Positions 17,181-27,000 of a stretch of DNA of 64,000 nt are shown one piece after another. Made by a program: the position numbers and the translations under genes. Within the stretch, counting starts at the first letter, position 1, and the number at the start of each line of letters is the position of its first letter. The notes under the pieces were generated by a model. The model was not told the origin of the DNA, did no database searches, and saw only the letters and a list, made by a program, of their open reading frames with translations. Source of the stretch: Desulfobulbaceae bacterium (GTDB lineage: Bacteria > Bacteroidota > Ignavibacteria > Kapaibacteriales > UBA2268); assembly GCA_018335795.1 (NCBI GenBank), contig JAGXRP010000006.1, forward strand, positions 86,129 to 150,128, in the 5' to 3' direction.

Positions 17181-18338
17181 ATGTCAACTGAATTGAATCA
17201 AAAAAATGAGGAGTTCTCTTCGATACTCTTCTTAGCATTTTTATTAAAGCACAAGTGGTTTATATTAATATTCACCTTGGTAGTAACCGGAATATCAATT
17301 TGGGTGTCTATATTGATACCTAATCAATATAAATCCACCGTGAATTTAGTACCACCTCAAACTAATGATGGAATAATGGGTGGTTCGATGGGTGCTATTT
17401 CTTCAACTCTCAAAGATTTCGGATTGACTAAATTGGGTGGCCAAGCCGGCGAAGGATACTCATTTATAGTAATCTTACATAGCCGAACTGTAATTGATTC
17501 CATAATCAAAGAATTTGATTTGCCCAAAGTATATGATATTCCTGATACAATGATGTCAAAAGTCAGAATGAAATTCGGTTCGAATTTGGACATTACATAC
17601 GAAAAGGAAGGAAATTATTTTATCAGTATAATTGATGAAAGCCCACAAAGAGCTGCCGACATGGCTAACAGATTTGGTGAAGTTGCTAACGATTTGGCTA
17701 CAAAACTTTTTAATGAAGAAGCCGCTTTTAATTTGCAATTCATGAATAAGCAGATTCATGCTACCGATTCTGTCATTGCTTTTATTGCCGATACATTAGA
17801 AAAATTCTCGCGTCGTACTTTGATTTTTTCGCCAACCGACCAAGCATCAGCCATGAGCAAAGCATTGTCGGATTTGAAAGCCGAAGAAATCAAAAATGAC
17901 ATTGCATATGAATACTACAAATCATATTTGGGCGAAGATGATTACATGACAAAATCTATTTTGACTTTGAAGGAACAAACTCGCAAAAAAATTGGCGAGG
18001 TCACTTCACAACCCGGATTTGCAGGTAATTTTTCACTTGAAAGTGCTGCCGAAGAAGGCATGGAATTCATGAGATTATTCACCGAATTCGAAACGTATTC
18101 GAAAGTAAAAGCATTTATCTTGCCGATGGTTGAAAAAACTAAATTGGACGAGATTAAAAAGGTTAAGAATTTGTTTGTCTTAGATGCGGCAGTTCCTGCT
18201 GAACGTAAAGAAAAACCAAAGCGAATGTTCATAGTTGCAGGAGCGTTTATCGGAGCTTTTATATTTTCAATATTCATACTCGTACTCCTTCGGGGCTTCC
18301 AAAATATAAGAACTCAATTACGTTCTATCGGCAGCTAA
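17181..18338 (+). CDS. Wzz/GumC-like polysaccharide co-polymerase
   Basis: 385 residues with the Wzz topology: a transmembrane helix at about 25-48 (KWFILIFTLVVTGISIWVSILIP), a 'NQYKSTVNLVPPQ' strand directly after it, a long coiled periplasmic region, and a second helix at about 348-370 preceded by the proline-containing 'VLDAAVPAERKEKPKR'. Proteins of this class set chain length or assist export of surface polysaccharides. It has no tyrosine kinase domain. Its neighbour 3 bases downstream is a Wzy/ligase-like membrane protein, which supports the assignment. Confidence 0.85.
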   Translation: MSTELNQKNEEFSSILFLAFLLKHKWFILIFTLVVTGISIWVSILIPNQYKSTVNLVPPQTNDGIMGGSMGAISSTLKDFGLTKLGGQAGEGYSFIVILHSRTVIDSIIKEFDLPKVYDIPDTMMSKVRMKFGSNLDITYEKEGNYFISIIDESPQRAADMANRFGEVANDLATKLFNEEAAFNLQFMNKQIHATDSVIAFIADTLEKFSRRTLIFSPTDQASAMSKALSDLKAEEIKNDIAYEYYKSYLGEDDYMTKSILTLKEQTRKKIGEVTSQPGFAGNFSLESAAEEGMEFMRLFTEFETYSKVKAFILPMVEKTKLDEIKKVKNLFVLDAAVPAERKEKPKRMFIVAGAFIGAFIFSIFILVLLRGFQNIRTQLRSIGS

Positions 18339-18341
18339 GAA

Positions 18342-19775
18342 ATGCTAATGCTTGATGCTCATAAAAAGCAGTTTTTGTTCTCAGATAAATTGCTGATTGT
18401 CGGACTAATCCTTTTCAGCATATTTTTTTCTGTGATAATAATTGCTTCAGTTTATTTTGATGTTCTCCTTTATGTCTTACCTATAATAGCAATATTACCC
18501 ATATTCTACTTTGTAACAGTAAAGCCGAAAATTTGGCTCTATACGCTTTTGATTTTAACAGGGATTTTCTTTCAAACGACAGGTGAAGGAGTTTCGGTTT
18601 TAGATGCAGTTATGGCTTTCTATTTCTTGGGCAGTATTCTTGCATGGTTTTTTCATCGTGCTTTTATAATCCGAAAAAAAGTTGCTGAAAATGTTGGTGA
18701 CTGGCTGATTCTCGCATTTTTCATTTTAATTCCCTTAAATTTGATAATTGTTTTGATAAACGATGCCGACCCTGAACTCTGGCTACGCGAAACACTAATG
18801 ATGGCAATAGTATTAATGTACTTCCCAATTCGTGATATTGTCCGGACTGAAGATGACATCAAGAAAATGCTTCTTGTATTTGCTGTTGTGATTGCGGGCG
18901 TGGGGACATTCCAGCTTTATGATTATTACATCAGGGTTACTGCTAAGATGGTATATGCTTATGAATTGATTCATTCGATGAGTACAAATCAAACCCTTTA
19001 TACTGCAGCTTCATTAGTTGGATTGATATTCTTGATTACGACCGATAGCCTTAAAATTAGGATTTTTTCGATAATTTTCACTGCAATGTCTGTAGCATTT
19101 TTATTCAGCACTTTTTCCCGAACATTCTGGCTGATACTTGTTTTATCAGCTTTTCTAATCTTTTTGATTGTGCCATATCGGAAAAAGATTCGAATGGCTT
19201 TATCAGTCGGATTATTAATCATATTCATAGGTTCATCTGCATTTTTGTTAATGCGGGATAATATTACATTGCTTTACGAGGCTTCGAAGACGAGATTATT
19301 ATCATCTACGAAAGTAAAAGATGATATTTCGTTGAGGTCAAGATTGATAGAATGGGAACATGTCTTGAATTTGATTTACGCAAATCCACTAGGTGGAAAC
19401 GGACTAGGAAAACAATTTCATTTTTATGAGCCGATAAAAATGCAGACCAAGCATACATCAATCATTCATAACGGTTATTTGTTTCTGCCATATAGATTGG
19501 GAATTCCGCTATCAATGTTTTACTTTTCTTTTTTAATGTTTTATGTGTTTAAAACTATTAATTTGCTGCCCAAAGCAAGAAGTGATTTCGAGAAATCTCT
19601 GATTTACTCCATAATTGGTGTTTTTATGTCGTTATTTATATCGAATTATACAAGTTCACAATTCTTTTATCGTGATGGAATATTTGTAACTGCGATGATA
19701 ATTTCATTAATTTGTATATTGGAAAGAATCATAAATCAAAAGAGTTTATCGGAATCAACAGCAGATGCAAATTAA
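18342..19775 (+). CDS. O-antigen polymerase/ligase-like membrane protein (Wzy_C type)
   Basis: 477 residues, strongly hydrophobic, with roughly eleven or twelve transmembrane helices. A large loop near residues 320-385 contains the arrangement seen in Wzy_C/WaaL proteins: 'RLIEWEHVLNLIYANPLGGNGLG' followed by 'HTSIIHNGYLFLPYRLGIP', where the His-Asn pair is the usual conserved spot. It should polymerise or ligate a lipid-linked glycan on the periplasmic side. The gene follows the Wzz-like gene by 3 bases and overlaps the PBP2 gene by 11 bases, so the three are likely one operon. Confidence 0.8.
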   Translation: MLMLDAHKKQFLFSDKLLIVGLILFSIFFSVIIIASVYFDVLLYVLPIIAILPIFYFVTVKPKIWLYTLLILTGIFFQTTGEGVSVLDAVMAFYFLGSILAWFFHRAFIIRKKVAENVGDWLILAFFILIPLNLIIVLINDADPELWLRETLMMAIVLMYFPIRDIVRTEDDIKKMLLVFAVVIAGVGTFQLYDYYIRVTAKMVYAYELIHSMSTNQTLYTAASLVGLIFLITTDSLKIRIFSIIFTAMSVAFLFSTFSRTFWLILVLSAFLIFLIVPYRKKIRMALSVGLLIIFIGSSAFLLMRDNITLLYEASKTRLLSSTKVKDDISLRSRLIEWEHVLNLIYANPLGGNGLGKQFHFYEPIKMQTKHTSIIHNGYLFLPYRLGIPLSMFYFSFLMFYVFKTINLLPKARSDFEKSLIYSIIGVFMSLFISNYTSSQFFYRDGIFVTAMIISLICILERIINQKSLSESTADAN

Positions 19776-21654
19776 TCTCAGATATGCAGACAATACTTTT
19801 GAAAATAAGGGCAGAAAGCTCTTTCTAAAGATATTCATAATTACAATATTCTTAGTATTTACAGGTAGATTGGCTCAATTACAAATTATCGAAGGCAAAA
19901 AGTACCGTTCCGATAGTGAAGCTCAAGCCATCAAAACTGTTAGAATAGAGCCGTTTCGGGGCAATGTATTTGACAGAAATGGTGAAATGCTCGTGCATAA
20001 TGAACCTTCGTTTTCAGTTACTCTAACTCCAAATGAATTCAAGAAATCTTCGATTCCATTGCTTTGTTCAATTTTGGAAGTTGACCCTTCGGAAATACTA
20101 AAATTGTATGAAGCTAACAAATCTGCTTCTAAATTTATACCTTTAAAAATACATCGTGATGCAGATTTCAGGACTGTCTCGCTAATTGAGGAATATAGTG
20201 ACCACTTGCCCGGAATTGAAATAATGATTGATTCTAAGCGGCTTTATGAATTTGAAGGTCATATGGCTCATTTGCTTGGTTATACGCGAGAAATATCGAA
20301 AACTCAGTTAGCAAATAGTCCCTTCTTATATCAAGGTGACCAAATCGGACAATCCGGAATTGAAAGAACTTTTGACGATGATTTGAGAGGAAGAGAAGGG
20401 ATACAATTTGTTACGGTCAACAAATTTGGTCAACGAGTAGCAAGTTTTGATAATGGACGAAGTGATATCCCATCAAAAAACGGATTCGACATTCATCTTG
20501 GCATAGATAAACGATTGCAAGAACATGCAGAATTACTCCTCAAGGACAGACGCGGTTCAGTAGTAGCTATCAATCCTCAAGATGGCTCTGTTTTGGCATT
20601 AGTCAGTAAACCTGATTATGACCCTCGAGATTTTAGTGGCAAAATTTCATCAAGCCTCTACAACGGACTTATGAATGACCCTGCATCGCCAATGTTGAAT
20701 AGAGCCATACAATCGCAATATCCTCCGGGCTCAACGTGGAAAATGCTTATAGCAATCGCTGCGCTCCAAGAAGGCATTGTAAATGAAAATACAACAATTT
20801 ATTGCGGTGGCGGATTGCAATATGGAGGCAGATTCTGGAAATGTCATGGCGCTCACGGGAATATCAGTGCCAGAAGAGCAATCCAAACATCATGCAATAC
20901 TTATTTCTACACTTTGGGAATGAAATTAGGTATAGATTTATTCGAGAAATATACAGATATGTTCAGTTTCGGGCATAAAACCGGAATTGATTTACCACAC
21001 GAAAATCCCGGACTTATCCCAACTCGAGAGTGGCTGGAAAAAAGATTAGGGAAGATTTCTTTCGCAGGGAGAATGGTTAACTATGGAATCGGTCAGGGTG
21101 AAATTTCAACAACTCCATTGCAAATGGCTGCTTACACAGCTGCAATTGCAAATGGAGGCACTTATTACCGACCACGCGTTGTAACCCATATTCGGAATAA
21201 TTTATCCAACAAAATGGAACCACTCGAAATTTATGCCAAAAAACTTGAAATTGACAGTAGGATAATGGATATAATCAAAAACGGAATGTCCGATGTGGTC
21301 AATCTTTCAGGTGGTACGGCGGCAATCGCTCGTATGCCGGACGTAGAGGTTTGCGGGAAAACAGGAACCGCACAAAACCCACACGGCAAAGACCATGCTT
21401 GGTTTGTTTGTTTCGCACCCAAAGAAAACCCGACTATAGCAATGTGCGTATTTATCGAAAATGCCGGTTTTGGTGGAGCAGTTGCTGCACCGATTGCATC
21501 GCAATTATTGAAAGCATTCTTCAATCCCGAACTATACGAAACACCCGAACAACATAAATTGATGGCAATCACAGAAAATCCTGAAATTATTGATGATATG
21601 ATTGAAGAAGTGATATTAGAAGAAATCTTAGATGTGATTGAAGAATCAAATTAA
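19765..21654 (+). CDS. mrdA: Penicillin-binding protein 2 (peptidoglycan transpeptidase)
   Basis: 629 residues: an N-terminal transmembrane anchor (about 20-40), PBP dimerisation domain with 'RGNVFDRNGEMLVHNEPSFSV', and a transpeptidase domain with all three motifs: STWK (about residue 324, nucleophile Ser), SCN (about 375) and KTG (about 531). This order and the 'FRGNVFDRNG' signature identify PBP2, the elongation transpeptidase that normally works with RodA. RodA and MreBCD are not adjacent. The start lies 11 bases inside the Wzy-like gene, so its expression is tied to surface polysaccharide genes. The C-terminal tail is acidic (multiple Glu and Asp). Confidence 0.93.
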   Translation: MQINLRYADNTFENKGRKLFLKIFIITIFLVFTGRLAQLQIIEGKKYRSDSEAQAIKTVRIEPFRGNVFDRNGEMLVHNEPSFSVTLTPNEFKKSSIPLLCSILEVDPSEILKLYEANKSASKFIPLKIHRDADFRTVSLIEEYSDHLPGIEIMIDSKRLYEFEGHMAHLLGYTREISKTQLANSPFLYQGDQIGQSGIERTFDDDLRGREGIQFVTVNKFGQRVASFDNGRSDIPSKNGFDIHLGIDKRLQEHAELLLKDRRGSVVAINPQDGSVLALVSKPDYDPRDFSGKISSSLYNGLMNDPASPMLNRAIQSQYPPGSTWKMLIAIAALQEGIVNENTTIYCGGGLQYGGRFWKCHGAHGNISARRAIQTSCNTYFYTLGMKLGIDLFEKYTDMFSFGHKTGIDLPHENPGLIPTREWLEKRLGKISFAGRMVNYGIGQGEISTTPLQMAAYTAAIANGGTYYRPRVVTHIRNNLSNKMEPLEIYAKKLEIDSRIMDIIKNGMSDVVNLSGGTAAIARMPDVEVCGKTGTAQNPHGKDHAWFVCFAPKENPTIAMCVFIENAGFGGAVAAPIASQLLKAFFNPELYETPEQHKLMAITENPEIIDDMIEEVILEEILDVIEESN

Positions 21655-21742
21655 TAAATTTTTTTCAAATTTTTTGTTTCCTTTTTCAGTTTCATGTGTA
21701 TATTAAATTATCGTATAATTATATATTTTTAGGGAGTTTATT

Positions 21743-23995
21743 ATGAGTAATTTCAAATACCTGTTTTTAGCAATAGCGCTTGTTGCGATTTTGTTTGTTT
21801 CTTGTAGCGACAATTCATCAAGTCCTGCATTGACCGAAGATTTCACCGGTTTTGTAAAAAATAGTCAAGACCAAGCAGTTGAAAATGCAACTATCGAGAT
21901 AATCGGCTTGGAAAACAATCTGATTGCAAGCGATATTACTGATGTAGAAGGAAAATTCACCCTCACTTCAATTCCTATTAAAAAAGAAGGATTGACATAC
22001 AGAGTCAGTCATGCTGAATATGCAACAATATCCGGTGACTTTCATACATTCTACGAATCACATAAATCTGACGCAGGAAAAACTCCTGTAATATTTAAAT
22101 TATTGCAAGCAGATTCTTGTTGCGGAGATTTGACCGTTCAAGTTTTAGATTATGAATCGGGGGACCCACTTGAAAATGTAGAAGTAAAAGTTGCACGAGG
22201 GAATGATTGGAGCGAAAAGAAATATACTGATGCCGAAGGTGTACAAAATTTTGGTGCATTATGCTCAGGAAAATATTGGCTGAGATTTGCTCTCGAAGGT
22301 TATCAAGTAATTGAAGAAGATTTTACAATTGTTGAGTGCGATACTTTGAATTTGACTATAAAAATGAAAGTCAAAGAAGCAGAAGAATGTTGCAACAATA
22401 CTTTAAATTTTGTTGTCATAGATGAAGATGGTAATGCGATCAGCAATGCAAGAGTAAACCTTTATCGAGATGGCAAGTTAGTAGAAGACAATAAAACAAA
22501 TGAAGAAGGCAAACTCACATATAAGGAGTTATGCAAAGGCAAATATTCCTACGCTATTATTAAAGATGGCTACAAAGGCATTGAAGGTTACCAAATCTTT
22601 GATTGCGAAGAAAACATTACCGTCAACAAAACCTTAATAAAAGAAGAAAACTCAGAATGTTGCAACAACACTTTGAATTTCCTAGTTAAAGACGAAAATG
22701 GCAATGCAGTTAACGATGCAAAAGTTATACTTTACCGTGACGGGAAGGCTGTTCATGATGGAAGAACAAATGACCAAGGAAAAATCACTTTCAGTGAACT
22801 TTGTAAAGGCAAATATTCCTATGCTATCCTAAAGGAAACTTACAAAGGGCTTGAAGGATACCAAATTTTCGAATGCGAACAAAACGTAACTGTTGAAAAG
22901 ACTTTGCTTAAAAAAGAAGAAGAATGTTGCAATAATAAATTGACAATATTTGTGGGTGATGACGCCAATAATCCGATTGCGAATGCAACCGTATTGCTCT
23001 ACCGTGACGGAAAAGTTGCTAAAGAAGGCAAAACCGGAAATGACGGTTATGTCAGCTTCACTGACCTATGCAAAGGGAAATATGGTATAGTGATTAAGAA
23101 AGACGGTTTCAAATCGATAGAGCTTAATCATACTTTTGGATGTGATGAAGACATAAAGTATAATAAGACAATGGTTAAAGACGAAAGCGGAGATTGTTGC
23201 GGAGTGTTGAAATTAACTGTAATTGATAAAACTACTAATACACCAATTCCCTACGCAGAAGTCAAAATCACTCGTGCTGATAACAAATTCTATGATATGA
23301 AGAAAAGCGGCAATGACGGTAGTGTCGAATTCACTAAGCTTTGCATGAGCAAATATTGGATTCGCGTAGCTCATGAGAATTACAAAGTCCTCGAAGATTA
23401 TGTTTATGTTGAAAATTGCGACAAAGCTGTCGAAAAAACGATTAAATTAGAATCAAAAGAGAATACAGAATGTTGCGACAATAGTATTGCCTTTATAGTA
23501 AAAGATGGCGAAGGTAATCCATTAAGCGGAGTGAAAATCAAGTTGATGCAGGGCGGTATAGTCAAGAAAACTTTGGAGACACAAAACGGTACTGCTTCTA
23601 CAGGAAAAAACATGTGCAAAGGAAGCTATAAAGTAGTGATGATGAAAGAAGGCTTCAAAACAATTGAATTTGAAACCAGTGTTGATTGCAACCAAGACAT
23701 AACAATTGATAAAAAGCTCGAAAAAAATTCTATATGCTGCGATGCTCAAATCAAAATTTCAGTCCAAGATGCCGACGATGAAAAAGCATTGAACGGGGCA
23801 AAAGTCAGGCTTTGGAAAGATGGCAAAGTTGTACGCGAAGGCACTGTCGAAAACGGCTACGTTTGGTTCAAAGAATTGTGCGAAGGCAAATACGGTATTG
23901 ACATTATGCACGAAGGCTATAATGGAATGGAATTCCAATATGAAATTAGCTGTAAAAATGAAAATTATTTAGTAAAGAAATTAAGCAAGAAATAA
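21743..23995 (+). CDS. Lipoprotein with seven four-cysteine carboxypeptidase-regulatory-like repeats
   Basis: 750 residues. Lipobox VSC with Cys21, a Cys-free first domain (about 35-118), then seven tandem repeats of about 90 residues beginning with a CC pair near residues 126, 216, 306, 394, 485, 577 and 665. Each repeat has CC, then a Cys in the 'LCKGKY' motif and one more before the next repeat, so four per unit. The fold resembles carboxypeptidase-regulatory/transthyretin-like domains ('NDAKVILYRDGK...GKITFSELCKGKYSYAI..GY'). Units 2 and 3 are the most alike, also in DNA, which suggests recent duplication. Export implies disulfides. Function unknown; adhesive or structural surface rod is an inference. 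An agggag motif precedes the ATG. Confidence 0.8.
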   Translation: MSNFKYLFLAIALVAILFVSCSDNSSSPALTEDFTGFVKNSQDQAVENATIEIIGLENNLIASDITDVEGKFTLTSIPIKKEGLTYRVSHAEYATISGDFHTFYESHKSDAGKTPVIFKLLQADSCCGDLTVQVLDYESGDPLENVEVKVARGNDWSEKKYTDAEGVQNFGALCSGKYWLRFALEGYQVIEEDFTIVECDTLNLTIKMKVKEAEECCNNTLNFVVIDEDGNAISNARVNLYRDGKLVEDNKTNEEGKLTYKELCKGKYSYAIIKDGYKGIEGYQIFDCEENITVNKTLIKEENSECCNNTLNFLVKDENGNAVNDAKVILYRDGKAVHDGRTNDQGKITFSELCKGKYSYAILKETYKGLEGYQIFECEQNVTVEKTLLKKEEECCNNKLTIFVGDDANNPIANATVLLYRDGKVAKEGKTGNDGYVSFTDLCKGKYGIVIKKDGFKSIELNHTFGCDEDIKYNKTMVKDESGDCCGVLKLTVIDKTTNTPIPYAEVKITRADNKFYDMKKSGNDGSVEFTKLCMSKYWIRVAHENYKVLEDYVYVENCDKAVEKTIKLESKENTECCDNSIAFIVKDGEGNPLSGVKIKLMQGGIVKKTLETQNGTASTGKNMCKGSYKVVMMKEGFKTIEFETSVDCNQDITIDKKLEKNSICCDAQIKISVQDADDEKALNGAKVRLWKDGKVVREGTVENGYVWFKELCEGKYGIDIMHEGYNGMEFQYEISCKNENYLVKKLSKK

Positions 23996-24019
23996 TTTTT
24001 TTTATCTTGTAAAACTTTT

Positions 24020-24060
24020 GAGTGCCATTACGTCTATACTAATGGCACTCATTTTTTTTA
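24020..24060 (+). terminator. Rho-independent terminator
   Basis: Stem GAGTGCCATTA / TAATGGCACTC (11 bp), 9-base loop, followed by ATTTTTTTTA. It closes the Cys-repeat lipoprotein gene and separates it from the subtilase gene that starts 15 bases later. Confidence 0.92.
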
Positions 24061-24074
24061 TTTTGTGAGTAAAG

Positions 24075-27000
24075 ATGAATAAAAACATTAGAATTATAAT
24101 AACTTATGCAATTGTTGCATTATCATTACAATTAAATCCTTCAATTGAGCTACATTCCGCCAATAGCAAGTCATACATAATCAAATATAACGGTAACTTG
24201 GAACAAAGGATTTCAAGTGTTAATTTCGATTTAGAAGTTAGGAAAGTATTTCGGGACGAAATGGTAAATGCCGAAAAAATCTCAGACCAATTAATGAATT
24301 CAGAAGCCAAAAACTTGCTAAGGGTGCTTGGTAATTACTACGAAGTAAAAATTAAAACTAGCGAAATTGATAAATTTAATGAATTATTCCAAAATGATGA
24401 AAGCCTCATTAGTATCACCCCGAATCATATTTATTCAATAAATAATGTAGTCAAAACAAATGACTCTCTATTTCTACAGCAATGGAATTTGAAGCAAGTC
24501 AATGCACTAAAAGCATGGGCAAAGGCTGACGGAAAGGGTGTAATCGTTGGAGTAATTGATACTGGGATTGACTTTGAACATCCAGATTTAATTGGCGGCT
24601 TGTGGATTAATACTCTAGAGGACATAAACGGGAACGGACGATTTGATGCATGGAGTGTTAATGAAGTTCGCGACGGAGTTTCAGGTGATTTAGACGGAAT
24701 TGATAACGACGGAAACGGATTTGTTGATGATGTGATTGGCTATGATTTTGTTGACCAAGATGTGGTTAATTTTGGCGATTATAGAGACCCTGACCCTATT
24801 CCCGAAGATGAAGGCGACCATGGTACAAGTGTATCGGGTATAATTGCAGCATCTACTAATAATGAAATCGGAATAGCAAGTGTGGCGCCGGGTGCACGTT
24901 TACTGACCTCGAAAGCGTTCGATATATCGGGTAATGCGGAAGCAGATGATATTGCCAAAGCAATCATCTATGCAGTTTTGAATGGTGCTAAAGTACTAAA
25001 TTTCAGCTTTGGTGAGCGTTACGAATCGCCTATTATGTATGATGCAATCAAATTCGCATATAATTCAGGTTGCGTGATGGTTACTTCAGCCGGAAATACA
25101 GGATGGTTTGGCGAGCATTATCCTTCGATATATCCCGAAGTTATTAACGTCGGAGGAACGAATTCGATGGGTGGCAGATACGGAAGGAGCAACTATGGCT
25201 CATTCTTGGATTTAGTCGCACCTGGTGAACAAGTCATGACTACAATAGCAGGTGGCGATTATGCTAATGTTTCAGGTACTTCGATAGCTGCTCCACACGT
25301 TTCGGCAATTGTTGCCATGCTATTAGAAATTGACCCGACTTTGAAACCGAGCGAAATTCATGGTATTTTAGCAGCATCGTCTTATGACATTGGAGCTGAA
25401 GGCTGGGATGTGTTTTTCGGTTCAGGCATTTTAGATGCTTACGAAGCAGTTAATTTCGTTGGCTCTTCAGTATTTATGATTGATTCCCCTAAAAATGAAG
25501 CAGAATTTTACAGTAATAGAACTCCAATTCTTGAAATTTATGGTTCAGTAGCTACTCCACTTTTTGATAGCTATGTAATAAAAATCGGCAGAGGAATACT
25601 TCCGGAAGTTTGGACAGAAGTTCATACTGAAAATCGCCAGAAAATCAACGAAAAACTCGGCTCAATTGATATTAGCAATTTGATGACCGGAAAATATAAT
25701 GTATCCTTATTTGTAAATCTCAAAAATAAAAAAACCATCGAACGCAGGATGACACTGAATATCACAAATGAAAACGATCCTGCAAAATTTGAATATCTCA
25801 ATGTCGTATCGGCTTATGCCAATGATAAAAGAGTGATTTTAATCGGCGCTAAAACGTCCAAAAAAGGCACAATGACCTTGAAATACAGAGCCAATGAAAA
25901 TGATGACTATACATATCTGAAGCAATCTAAACATAAAAGCATTTTTCATTCAATCGAAATCTTTTCAGGTTTGACACCCGGGCAAAAATATCAAGCAATT
26001 GCTGAAGTAATAACAAATTCCGGTGATACTTTAACTCGCGAATTTGAAATCTCAGTTGAAAATGATGTTTGGACAACTGAGAAATTCGACCCAAAGCCCT
26101 ATTCAATACACAGGTCATATATAAATAACAATCATTTCGATTTATATGGCGACGGCAATCCTGTATTTGTTGTCAATGATATGTCGAGTTTGAATATCGG
26201 AACAACGAAAATATATCAGTATCAATCCGGGCAACTCGTGCTGAGAGACACTTCAGTCGCTGCTTGGATTCCTGTGGGCATGGGTGATTCTAACGGCGAT
26301 GGTATTCCTGAAATTTTTGCAACTGCCCAATTTAATTCAGTTTCGGAGCAAGGTAATTCATTAGGAGATAATCCATTTACAAAACAAGTTTTCAAAAATC
26401 CTATCGGAACAACATTTTGGGGCGAACAAATGTATGACCTTGATGGCAATGGAAAAAAGGATTTAATCGGATACCGTTACGAAGTCGAAAATCGCCACTA
26501 TCTTGTGTATGAACATCAAAATGGCGAGTACAAAATAAAAACTACAGCAGAATTGCCTGAAAATCTGAGAAACGTGCCAATCACAAGAAATTCTGCAATT
26601 GCGGATTTGGACGGAGACGGCTATTTGGAATTATGCTTTGTGAATACGAATAGCAATGTACTGATTTATCAATATCAAAACGGTCAATTTAATATAGAAT
26701 GGGTTGATTCTACTAAAAAATCAAATTCAAATCAATTTCTGACATCTGCGGATATTGATGGTGATGGTATCCCTGAAATCATCCATATGTTTGCTGAATC
26801 AGAAGTCTTATTCCAAAATAATGAAGCGCCGTCGAATATTTGGACTGCACGAGTCTTAAAATCGAATTCTCAGAACAGTTACGAGGAAATTTGGAAGGAA
26901 CATTTTTACGGTGTCAAACAAGGTTTCGTCAGAACGCTATTTAGCTACAGAAACGGCGTTTCGAGTGGAGATTTAGATGGAGAATCAGGCGATGAAATCA

